Source: Ananas comosus (taxonomy: Eukaryota > Streptophyta > Magnoliopsida > Poales > Bromeliaceae). From it: 64,000 nt of DNA. Under the pieces are notes generated by a model. It ran no database searches. It was not told the origin of the DNA and saw only the letters and a list, made by a program, of their open reading frames with translations. How positions within the stretch are numbered: position 1 is the stretch's first letter; each line of letters starts with the position of its first letter. The translations under genes and the position numbers were made by a program. Shown here piece after piece: positions 24,911-35,746 of the stretch. The DNA lies in NCBI RefSeq assembly GCF_001540865.1, contig NC_033632.1:5897629-5961628 (forward strand), read 5' to 3'.

Positions 24911-25589
24911 TATAACATACACGTTATTGTACATACGCTTCCGCAAGCATTAAATGCGCCCCCACGCGCAGGATACATAATATTCCACGCTATTCGCCAT
25001 ACCTAGTGTTTGCTGTTCGTTCTCTTCACCCGACACGTGAGTATTCCTTAAACCATTGCACTATTATGTCGACCGCATTGCACCCTTACAATCTTAGTTG
25101 TAGTCTTTTACCCTATGTTGCACTATTAATCGCTGTGCTCGTTGCACTATTAATCCCCTGTCACATTTAATGCTAGTGGGAATTGCCACAGTGACATGTA
25201 CGTTATATTCGATTAGGTCAAGTGAAGAGGCACCGACGGGTTGGTGAAGCGACGATTCGTTTTGTTCAAATATGGGTTGTTCATATGCATTCCCCGTTTA
25301 CGGCGACACTACCTTTGGTGAAGGAAGTGAAGTCGACAACGGCGTTCGCCGCAAAAGGAAGCGCATCGGCAGAGTACGAGAAGGAGCCTCCTCCTACTCC
25401 GCCACGGCGCTTCCTACTGCGAGGAACGCCGTTCGTCGCCTTTGCCTCCTTGACCAATCGTAGCGTCGCTTTAACCTCGTCGCCTTTACGAAGAGTTGAG
25501 TCGCCGCAGCAGCCACAGGTAGAGTTCGAAGAGGAGGCAGCTCGCTCGGAAGGGTACAATCCAACAATGAGGTGTTAAGATTGATTCTT

Positions 25590-26130
25590 ACTATCTGAAG
25601 TGCTTTATTTGCCACAACACTGTTATTAACTCCGTATTGCACTCTTACAAGCTTCGTTGCACTCTTTTGTAAACCATTGTTCGTTTATTCACACTATCTT
25701 GCACTATTATTTGCGTTTAACTATGGGCTTATTATACAGTTGAAAGAACGCGTGTGAGCTTTTATGAGAGACTTTACACAACTATCTTCTTCAATCGTTT
25801 AGCAGTTATGTCGCACCTCTCGAACTCCGGACACGCCGCCGACCTTCCTGCCCCGCCGATGCTATCTTCTTCAATCGTTTAGCAGATATCTCGCGCCTAT
25901 CGAACTCCGTCCCCCACGCCGACGGTCCTGCCCCGCCGACGCTTCGCCTGCATTTGGATGGGATGTCTTTCATTTGTACTATGAGCTTAAGATTATATTA
26001 ACCAATAAATAAAGTAAAATTTTGACTGGTTATAGAGAGGTTGCACTGGAGCGAGCTTAAGGATGCACTGTTAAAAGGACGGTTGCACCATTTCTTCTGG
26101 CGTTGCTCCTTTGCGTTGCACTATTATCCT
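25590..26130 (-). repeat. TTGCACT motif array, reverse orientation
   Basis: This is the inverted counterpart of 19640-20350. It includes ttgcactggagcgagc, gatgcactgtta, gttgcaccatttc and gttgcactattatcc, each matching a reverse-complement block near 19650-19780. The opposite orientation at the two sides of element 2 gives the region overall inverted symmetry. Confidence 0.65.
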
Positions 26131-27099
26131 TGTTGTATGGCATGCAGTTTTTGTCATTTAGGCCTAAGATTTGATGTTTATAAATTATTTTTTAAAATAA
26201 AAAATAAATGAGCTTTTTAAGATCGATTGATTGATGTGTAATGTGTTTGATCAGCTGGTGTTTCTTGTAATCTTATCTTATATGACATAACTTACATATA
26301 AAACTTTGTCCTAAATAGCTAATAATTATAAAATATTTTTTTATAATTTCAAAACAAAAGATGTTTAAGATAATTGAAAAGACAGATAATAGAAAACAAA
26401 AGAAATTTTAGTTAATTATTATCAATATAAAGGTTTGTAATAATTTTTTAAAGGCTAATTTGCATAAGAAATTCATTGCCTTTGTATTTTTGCAAACATA
26501 TGCCACTTTTTTGAATTTTGGAGGTTAAATTTAAATTTTTAGTAAACTAACTAAAATACTCTTATTTCTCTCTCTCTTTTTTCTCCCTCTAATTTGTTTT
26601 TCTTTGCTTTCTTCATCTCTCTCCTTCTGATTGTTCTCTTTTTTCTTCTCTTGCTTCCTCCTCCTCATCCTCTTCCACTACCCCTTCCCTCCTCCTCCAC
26701 CACCACCTCATATCGACACTGTGCTCCTCTCTCCTACCTCACCCAACACCTCTGTCGACGTCTAGAGCGGTGGCGCAGGCTCGAATATGGCACAGATCAC
26801 AAAGGTAAGGCAACAACAACGACAATGAGGGTGCTATATGATTTGAGGATGATAGGGAGGGAGAGCGCGTCGAGACAGGGCCGACTGTTATGATAGAGGG
26901 CGAGGGAGAGGGTACGGTAGTGTAGAAAAATGCAAAGGGTGAAAGAAAAGGAAGAAAAAGAAAAAAGTAAATAAATATTTTTCTTCTCGTAAAAAGGCCA
27001 TCATGTGTCATGGCTGCTAAGAAAACACCAAAACATAGAAAAGAAAGAAAAAGAAGACGAAGTTGCATTATTTGTGTAATGACCCGACCCGCTAGCAAT

Positions 27100-30000
27100 T
27101 GTCATGCCCCGGATTACCACGTTTCCCCGGGCACGCCAATAGACCCGCCATATACATAGAAATTTTCAGTGTATATGAAGCGATAGCTGTACCTGCAAAC
27201 GAATAGAAGCTACAACCAAAGCACAGAGTTGCTAAAACTAAAATATATATAAAACTTAAAAGGTTCACTGTACATACAAAAGTCTACCATAACACCTCGC
27301 TCCAACAAGTAAACAAAACGCGTAATATGTACATGAACACAACCCACTACCTCTGACGGGTACTCTGCTAGCACGGCGGCCACTGGTGACAAGGATCTAG
27401 CTCGCGACTCCCTTCCCACGATCGAAATCAGCAACAGCAGTAGCCGCAGATGAAGGCTCTGCAAAAAGGTGTCAATAACTGGGTGTGAGAACTACTGCAA
27501 AACAGAGTAGTCCTCAGTGGGTACCGTCACCGACCTCAACGGCCCACCTACTAAGTCTACAGTAATGATATGCACAGGATAGTAAAGAAAGCTGAAAAGA
27601 ACTCTACAGCTACATGCCTCTATACTATCGCTACCAAAACCAACTATCTGTAGACATAAACATGCATCACTAGCTACCACTGACCCAATCTTACACAGGC
27701 TGCCCAAACGGACCCACCCTGCTTGTAACCAAGCTATATAATACGCCACCCACGGGGGTGGCTGGTTAAAGTAAAACAGTCCAAACAGGATGGCTGCGAC
27801 ATCAACGCAAGTCAATGCCTCACTCCAGAGCGGCACTCGTAGGCGCGACGCAATCGAGTATGCAAGCGTGTCTTTGCCGAGCGCAAATAGGCTCTCACAG
27901 GTTATAGTCAATGCAAATTGGTCAAACTGGTCTAGCAACCAAAGCTCACGTGCCTTTGGCACAATCTGATGCAAGATACAAAAATCTAGGTCCATTGTCA
28001 ACTACGACGGTACTCGACAGTACGGAACAGTCTACACTCTACTGTAAACAAGCTCGGCCCCTCAGCACGAGCATAATGTCAACCTACACTAGTCTAGATA
28101 TCAAGTACACACTAACAGCGATGATACAAAAGAACAACAGCTCCTAAATCTAAATCTGATAACTTTTTAGAAAAATGATAGTGTAGGTGTCACGCCCCGA
28201 GCCCGATCCTTTTGGCCGGTTCGAGCGCGTCGAACAGACGCCGAACGGACAGAGCCTCCCCTGTTCGCCCAAGGCTCAACAACAAGTATCAATAGGGTAA
28301 AAGTTTGCACATGCGGAAGTAAACACAATAGCTTGCACGAGGGCAAGCAATAGCCAAAAGTGAAAGTAATAAACTAAGAAAAATTATTTACATCTTTGCA
28401 TCATTTCTTCTCTTTTACATCACATGACATTTCAAAATATAAACTTTGCATTGAAATATAAAGTATCTTATACATCAGTCATTTAACATGTTCATAATGC
28501 TAAAATCATCAAAATACAAAAGATGATAACTAAAAGGTATGCAACTAAACAAAAATGTAAAACCAACTCAGGTGGTCTCTATCTAGGGCGCGATGCCCTA
28601 ACCGTGATCGTCCGCCGGCTCGCTCGGTCCGGCTCTGTGAAAATAGTGGGATGAGAACTACAACAAAGTTCCCAGTGGGTTCGGCAACCGACCACGCCGA
28701 CTTTCCCACTAGGTCTAAATCAAGCATAATAGAAGAAAAGAAATATAGATAGTAACCAAACTATACAAATGCTGCTAATATGCCTGAACAATAAATAATG
28801 CAATGCTCAATAGTATGCTCATGATGAATGCAAGGTCACAATCTCATTGCTCAATCTCTTGGCTAACCCGTAGGTTTCGCCCTCAAAAACTCACCAACTC
28901 AAATCCCAATATCGGGGAGGCTACTGCACCTGACGGGACCGTCCTCTAGGGAGGCTACTACACCCAGTGATGATAACTCTGGAGCACATCGCCCGAGGGG
29001 GAGTTACCACCCTCAAGCAAGGACTTACAGGCAAGTATGATCCAATTCTTAACTATAAGAATGTCAAGTTCAATTCATTCCTTAACTATAAGAAAACAAT
29101 GCACATATGACCCTTAACTCTAAGGTTGTTATGTCATAATGTCGCTATCACACTTTTACTTGCATTCTTTACTTTCACTAGTGTCATATACACTATTATG
29201 TTCTTGTACACATGCCACACTTGTTTTCTAAGTGTTCCAACTCTAGCATTCTCGACTCATCATTGTCACTTTCTATTTCTATGTCAAGATGTCACATTTG
29301 TTTACTAAGTCCACTAAGTTCTTGTCACTTGTCATGCATAAATAGGGTTTATAAAATTCTCACAATCTTGCTAGTAATCCACATGCATTTGTACTCACAA
29401 CATGCAATGATATGCTCACATATAACCCTACTATGCAATTTCATGCTCAATACACATATGCTCAAATATGACACTTTAGACATAAAAAGAATTTCGAGAT
29501 CCTCGGATTGCACCACCCACCTTAGATAGTTGAGAGGATGCTACGGTTCAAATCTTGGAATTTTTGAAGCCCTATTTTATCGCCTGCGGCAAAATGAAGC
29601 CAAATTAGGCTTTTACTCAATAACTTGATCTAAATTCTTTCGTAACGTCAAACAGAGTTGTCCCATGCGTCGGGAATACTCCAAATTAGGTTTCTATAAC
29701 GCCAATTTGCCTTATAAACACTCGGAGGCAAAAGCCCAAATTGGGTGCCCTAATGTTGCCATTTGTAAATTCCTAGATTTTGATTTATAAAACAAGCAAA
29801 AGAGAGCTTGTTCGACATTTAGAAGTTTATCTAGAACCATCTAAACCAATTCTAGAGTTTAGAATGCAAACCCTAAAAATCCACCATTAGAGGGTTCCAA
29901 GAAAATCATGTTTTTCATGGTGTTTAAGGCTCTAGCATGCTTCTAAAACCTCTAAGAAGCTCAAAACTCTAAAATTTAGGGTTTAAATCCTAATCCTAGA

Positions 30001-31742
30001 GCTATTCTTGCACAAAACTCACCTTAGCCAAAAGCTATCCCCAAGTCCATCTTATAGGAGAGCCCTTGGTCTTCTCCAAGCCACCAAAATCTAAGTTTCT
30101 CCTTCAAATCCCTTCCAAATCCACCTTTTGGAGAGCTCTCTAAAGAGAGAAAGCAAGAGAAATGAGATGGAGGGGGTGAATGACTGTGGGAGAGGGAGAG
30201 AGGAGTGTTGGGGTTATATATAAGGTGCTACAATTACCAAAAATCCCTCCACTTATTCTTATTTGCAGCAGTTTTCATTTTGCTGCCAGACCCAAAGTGT
30301 ACCGGTACACTGTAGCTGTCACCGGTAACACGATTACGCAAAGGCGAACCCGAGAGCAATTCTCGCAGGTTTTTTCAAAGTGTACCGATACACTGTAGCT
30401 GTCACTGGTAACACAGGCAAAATTTCTCAAACCCGAGAGCTTCTCCTTCTCGGCCTGCAATGCTGTACCGGTGACAACTCGATGGTTGTACCGGTACACT
30501 TTGCTCCAGAAAGCAATTTTGCGCTGTTTTCGATTCTGTTTCGCGCCGTTCGATGCTAAAACCTTTCTAACATCTCTTAAACTCATTTTTAGCCCTTCCA
30601 ACCTCGTTGGAATACTAATTGGAACTTGTTCATCTATTTCTTTCGCATTATTCACTTTTAAATCGCGCCGAGCAATGCTAAAACTTGCTTAACACTCTTG
30701 GGACTCGACTTTGACTCTTCCAACATTGTTAGAATGTCAATTGGACTTTGTCCATCCATTTCTCTCGGCACTTTAATCCATTTTGGCTAAAGTTCGATAA
30801 TCACTATCGGGGTTTCGATACGTTACAGTAGGTTTAACGAATTTTCTTCTAAGTCAAATCTTAGTTCAGCATATATAATTTCATCTAACATTACTAAACT
30901 ATGCTCCAAATTTAGATTTTAATAAAAACATGCAAATCGATGAATTCGAGCTACTAACATGATGAACAAAGCAAATAATACATGCTGACAATTCTATGAC
31001 TTAGAAGGAAATCCGATGATTTCGGTAAACATTAACCCATCTCGAACGCTTGTCCAACGTCGGCTAGAAGTCGATAGGAGAACCCCGCACGCTCGCTCGA
31101 CCTCCAACGGCCTCAACCGGACTCGACCACGGCGCGGGCGCAACCCTCCTAAGACCCGAAGAAATCAAACGAGCTCGATCTTCAACCTTCTAAACAAACG
31201 GTACAACCAGCTAGAGAGAGAGGGAGAGGAGAAACGTACTGTTTCTCCAAGCTTCGCAGGTAGATAAATATGCTGGGGTAGGTGGCGATACAATCCACCA
31301 TCAAAAAGACCAAAATATCCCTTACCAACTTATTTTTCCACCTGGAGCACTGGTACCCAACTTGAATACCGGTACTCGGCCCTCTTCCCGCACACAACGC
31401 GCGCTGAGTATCGGTACTCGCTCGATGCAGTATCGATCCTCAAGCTCGATACCGGTACTCAACAACAGGTATCGATACTCAGCATCAAAGTGTGCAAACC
31501 AGAGAGCATCCAGTTCATAAATCCCTCTGGGGTACCGATACTTCTCTCTAGTACCGGTACTCAACACTGAAATCCTACACTTTGTAGATTTAGTGTCAGA
31601 ACTCTACTCTCGCACCGCGCTGAGTCTGTTTTGCGTCCAATGTGCGCCAAAACGACTCCGACTTGTCTCGACACCCACTAGACGTGTCGACAAGCCACAG
31701 ATGCTGAAGTCTCTCAGACAACTAAACACCAGGGACACTACA
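27100..31742 (-). mobile_element. Gypsy-type solo LTR (family A/B), itself interrupted
   Basis: It begins tgtcatgccccggatt and ends gggacactaca on the plus strand, so it reads TGTAGTGTCCC...GACA on the minus strand. It is homologous along its length to 55948-57796. Without the inner insertion it is about 2.0 kb. Flanking five-mers are GCAAT (27095) and ACAAT (31743), four of five alike. Open frames inside, such as 27492-28001, are not conserved proteins. No retroviral-type gene is present, so this is a solo LTR. Confidence 0.75.
28188..30827 (-). mobile_element. Large gypsy-type solo LTR, innermost insertion
   Basis: On the plus strand it starts TGTCACGCCCCGAGCCCG and ends CGATACGTTACA. The exact five-base target duplication GTAGG is at 28183-28187 and 30828-30832. 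The minus strand carries a TATA-like ttatatata (about 30213-30221) and repeated ggtaccggtac-type motifs, as in the LTR at 54630-59760. It is 2,640 bases with no interior gene, hence a solo LTR. The homologous point in the LTR at 55948-57796 (about 57000) is uninterrupted, confirming the insertion. Confidence 0.9.
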
Positions 31743-33040
31743 ACAATAATAACTTGTTGGACCCAAACCAACGGCCCAAAATGCTTAAGTCCAGTTATTA
31801 TTACTAGTGTCTAAGTTTCTTATATATCCAATCACATTCCCATTCCTATCCAATGTGGGATTATTAAGGTGTGACAATTTGACACTAAGTTGCACTGTTT
31901 GAGGTTAAATTATACTATTTAAAATTATTTGAGACTAAATTGCACCACAAAAAATAAAAGTTATACTATTTGAGACTGAGTTGCACTATTGATACTTAAG
32001 TTGCACTGTTTGAGAATATGCAACTTAATCTCAAATAATTGTAAATAGTGCAACTTAAGTCTCAAACTGTGTAATTTTATTTCAAATAATGCAACTTCCT
32101 TTTCTTTTTTCTCTACTTTTTGGCCTTCCTTGTAGCAGCCTCAATGCAAGGTGGCCTTCCTATAAAAAGAAAAAGATATATTTTTTATCTTTTTATCTTT
32201 TTCTTCCACTCTCTACATTCTTTTTCACTACTGCACCCCCTCTCTCGCCCTCAACTACAGCAGCCGCCCTCGCCCCTACATGCTCTCCCTCCCCGTCATC
32301 TTAAAATCTTGCAGCATCCTCGTCGCTGCCGTCGTCCACGGTTACGACCTTCACTGTAGCCTCATCTTTGCAATCTATACAATATCCAAACCCGTGTTGC
32401 CGCCGCTAGTGTCAGCAGAGATGTGGACGAAATAGGAGAGAGGAGTGCGATTTTGGTTGGGAGCAGTGGAGGAGAAAGAGAAAAGCGGGAAGAGAAAAGG
32501 ATGAGGAAATGGCGAGAAGAAGGGAGACGAAGAGAGAGAGAGAAATGAGAGAGAAAAAAGAATAAAAATATGTTGTTTAGTTTACTATAAGTTCAGACTT
32601 AATTTACAAAATCTCAAAAGGTGAATTATTTTTGTAAAAATATAAAACCAGTGAATTTTTTTATAAAAATTGACCTTTTTAAAATTGATAAAATATTTTT
32701 AATATTATTTTTTTAAAAAAAGGTATACAAGTAATGGTTGGAGGAAGGATTCCCATGGAATTATTCTAAGAAAGAATGTATTACGCAATGTTGCACATGG
32801 TGTTCCTTTTACTGATTTGATGTTATGTACGTGGACCACTTTAAAAGAAATATAGCTTAGCAATTACTTTAGCATTTCCTTTTGTCTTTTCCTTTAATTG
32901 AATCACAAGGAATTATTTTTTAAAGGCTAAAAGGTAAAGCACCACTCTTTTTGGCTTTTCTTTTGCATCGTATTCCTGTCAAAATTTAGATGTAGATTAT
33001 TTTTTATTTTCTATATTGTATTTTGTTTTTAAGACATTAC

Positions 33041-33239
33041 TCAACTGTTAGCGTAAGTGGCAAAAGACTTGATGATTGGTATTCGAGGTCCCAAGTTCGA
33101 ATCCTAGTTGATGCACATTTCTATTTAAGTTTATTTTTAAATGAAATAAACGAAATGGGTAGCATGCTATCTATCTCTCTCTCAAAAGAAAAAAAAAAAA
33201 NTAAACGAAATGGGTAGCATGCTATCTATCTCTCTCTCA

Positions 33240-33286
<47 letters not shown>
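33041..33286 (+). mobile_element. tRNA-derived SINE, copy 2, with duplicated tail and long poly(A)
   Basis: It has an A-box tagcgtaagtgg (33049) and B-box gttcgaatcc (33095), then the family tail aacgaaatgggtagcatgct and tctctctc. The tail unit is present twice, separated by an A run and an ambiguous base (N at 33201). A run of about 46 A follows, up to 33286. Recent insertion or tail slippage is likely, and an assembly artefact around the N is also possible. Confidence 0.75.
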
Positions 33287-33287
<1 letters not shown>

Positions 33288-34169
33288 ACTACAAGAATTT
33301 TATATAAAAACTGTTTAAAATATTAACTAAAAGTGATAAAATATATATTCAGCTCATTTTTATATAAAAATAAAATATATAAAAATAATAAAAAGGTAAT
33401 TGAAAATAATTTGATAGAATCTTTCAATAAGCCTATCTTGGAGATATTCTTTTATATTGTTTCTACTATTTAACCACTGTTTTTTTAATTAAATTGTCAT
33501 ATTTGCCTAAAATAATAATTTTATTAGCAATAATATAGACATTGACGGAAAAAAAAGTTTACTGATACCTATAAAAAATAAAAATAAATCTAAAATACAG
33601 TATAGAAATTAATAAAATATAATAATACAACAGAATTTTTGGAAAAAAAAAGTATAATAGCAAATGAAAATTATATTAAAGTCCAAGAGTTCGGCTACTA
33701 TACTATCGATAGTACCAAGTGCTTAATGCTATCGAATTTTACGCCGTTAGATCTATCTTTTTGATTATTTCTACCCATTAAATTATACTATTTAACCAAC
33801 TACTCCATCAATCCTAAAGGACTATTATTATTCTAATCGTCCGTCCCATCATTCAAAGGTTGAAAACTTAATAGTACTAATGACTTTGTGCTGGTACAAA
33901 TATTCCAGCTTAATTCTAAAGTACATTATAGTGGAGTTCAATCAAGCCGAAATAAAATTTTTAAAAGATGTACCACCTTCCCTACAGATACAAGAATGAA
34001 AACCAAGCTCATACTATGCTGATAATAACGATCAGCCGCTCTGACTGACTGGTATCGACCAAACATATAACATTATAAAAAACAGAATACGACTTCACTC
34101 GCATTCACAGCAGCCGACCCAAGAGAGTCAAAAGAAACCGACGGAAAAAGTCCCTGAACCATCCTCACT
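33287..34169. other. AT-rich intergenic DNA with a MITE-like half
   Basis: At about 33690 the sequence ggctactatactatcgatag resembles the ends of the MITEs in the E3 ligase intron at 48611 and 48898, but no matching right arm was found. The remainder is A/T-rich without coding signals. Confidence 0.4.
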
Positions 34170-34177
34170 ATTCTGAC

Positions 34178-34716
34178 TAGGGGTGGCAATCCAGCTCGCT
34201 GTTCGCGACCCAGCTCGTGTTCGGCTCGAAATGAGCTCGAGATCGAATCGCTCGTTTAGTAAACGGACCGAACACGAGCTGAATTTTTCGGCTCGTTTAA
34301 TAAACGAGTCGAACACGAGCTGGAGTCAGCTCGCTCGTGTTCGGCTCGATAACAGCTCGAATACATATATTTTATATTTATATAATTTATTTAATTTATA
34401 TTTATATATAAATAAATAATTATATATATAATATATTTTTTTTTTTCTTATTTAATTTTTAGCAAAATAAAAATATAAAGGCGAGCTCAATTATAAAAAG
34501 ACTAATTTATATATAAAGTTTCAACTATTAGATCAAAATCTAATAGATAAAATTTTATATATTTATTTTTTATATATATTCAATCTAATTTTTTTTAATT
34601 TATTGTTCGTTGGCCAGCTTGTGTTCAGCTCGTTTATTAACGAGCCGAACACGAGCTAAATTTTTTAGCTCGATACTTTAACGAGCCAGCTCGTGTTCGG
34701 CACGTTTACACCCCTA
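34178..34716. mobile_element. hAT-type MITE with eight-base target duplication
   Basis: It is flanked by exact ATTCTGAC (34170-34177 and 34717-34724), the eight-base signature of hAT elements. Ends are TAGGGGTGGCAA and, inverted, TAGGGGTGTAAACG. Both subterminal regions are packed with copies, in both orientations, of 'gctcgtgttcggctcg' and 'gagccgaacacgagct', around an AT-rich core. No coding capacity. The repeated subterminal motif is the kind of site hAT transposases bind. Confidence 0.92.
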
Positions 34717-34724
34717 ATTCTGAC

Positions 34725-35746
34725 TCAAATCCTTATACTTTTCACTTAAACACTTTTCAGTACTAAACATTCACAGGTATTGCACTACTATATGTTAAAC
34801 TTTATAAAAAATTAAGATTTTATCTTTTGCCATGATTTCAATTTCTATATTCAAATTGTAGACAACGATTCTTACTCGTGGTTCATCCTTATTCACAATC
34901 TGCAAAAATGCAGAACATTTCGAGTCTTACTCTCTTATCCTCGAAGACGGAACCGTCATAGGAATTAAAATTAGGCGGAGACTCCCGAATATCCATTATA
35001 TATTTACATATAACTTAATATAAAAATATTATATCACATCCATCCATTAAGGACGTGTCCAAATTATCCTAACCGTTAGATTTACCGTATCTTTATAAAT
35101 CGACTTGAATAGACCGACCATATTTTTATAGATTGCCTTAAATAAATCACATGGACTGCATCCAACACTATACTCTCTGACCAACTTTAGAAATAAAAAA
35201 AAAAAACAAAAAATCACTCTAAATGACAATTTTACCTCTTGGCCTTAGAGTGATCCTTTATTTCAGTTCACTTAATAAAATAGAGTTAAATAAAAGGTCC
35301 TTCACAATAAGTGTTTGATTCTTCTACGAATCAAGCACTTACGCACAACATATATAGAAGATTAGAGACTACAGTATTTAAATGAAAAGTACAGGAACCA
35401 AGTCAGGACTTACTACCCAAAACGCTTACATCTCCGACGACAAAACACAATGCACTGAACTCGCATATGCATGAGTTGGTGAATTTGTTTTCTATTTCTA
35501 TCCACAAGAACCCGGTACAATCCGCACTTCTGCAGTTGCCGCTCATATATCGGAACGCTAATCATTTTCTCTCTCAATTTTGAGAAACATGTTACGGAAA
35601 CCAAGCAAGTAGCTTAATTCATCCATGATTAACAGAAGAAAAAAGAAATCGAAGAAAATTTACAGATATCAAGAGGAGTCGCAGCACAAAATTCACTCAT
35701 TTAAGAAAAGAAAAGAAGAGAGATCAAATAGGGCAGTATAGCTCGA
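34725..35746. other. Intergenic DNA and 3' untranslated side of the E3 ligase gene
   Basis: AT-rich DNA. The last few hundred bases before 35747 are probably the 3' untranslated region of the minus-strand E3 gene; short open frames at 35413-35604 show no recognisable family. Confidence 0.4.

Larger units (their letters stand above)
19329..26150. mobile_element. Mosaic MULE-related element 2, with inverted and direct internal copies
   Basis: It begins with the same terminus as element 1 (GGCCAATTTGCATAAAAAAT at 19329). The block 19490-19780 (cattaaatgcgcc...ctgtttgctgttcgg...ggataatagtgcaac) recurs inverted at 22780-23070. Part of it recurs directly at about 24950-25030, and the 19640-20350 block recurs inverted at 25590-26150. 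The block 20960-21110 (aggaggtcgct...tgctttatttgcca) recurs at 25500-25615 and inverted at 23985-24060. Short AGTGCAA/TTGCACT motifs pepper the region. A mudrA N-terminal relic lies at 21313-21774. The right terminus was not found. No intact gene is present. Confidence 0.6.
27075..31876 (-). mobile_element. Solo LTR of the TRIM family, split by a later insertion
   Basis: The outer pieces 27075-27099 (tgtaatgacccgacccgcta) and 31743-31876 (aataataactTGttgg...ggtgtgaca) together form one inverted TRIM LTR like those at 13802 and 16387. The five-base duplication ATTTG is exact at 27070-27074 and 31877-31881. It is a solo LTR, left after recombination between two LTRs. It inserted into TIR element 3 and was then split by the gypsy LTR at 27100-31742. 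Confidence 0.85.
26451..32677. mobile_element. TIR element 3, Pack-MULE-like, with a four-level insertion nest
   Basis: The left end (aaggctaatttgcataagaa... at 26451, on to gtaaactaact near 26550) is matched in inverse by the right end (32677 back to about 32575). These are terminal inverted repeats of roughly 120 diverged bases. Both arms pass into CT/GA-rich and then GC-rich sequence. Removing the inserted retroelements (27075-31881) leaves about 1.4 kb, a normal size for a non-autonomous element. Left and right interiors carry TTGCACT-type motifs. A clean target duplication was not found. No intact gene. Confidence 0.6.

Noticed and set aside
20310..26130. Possible CRISPR-like array, because a short motif recurs at regular spacing
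   Set aside because: The repeated unit is only seven to ten bases and variable, spacing varies, and the organism is a plant.
27492..28001. 169-codon minus-strand frame
   Set aside because: It lies wholly within a solo LTR whose homologue at 55948-57796 does not keep the frame open, so it is chance.
34183..34419. 78-codon frame rich in Asn, Arg and Ser
   Set aside because: It lies in the subterminal repeats of the hAT-type MITE and has no homology pattern of its own.
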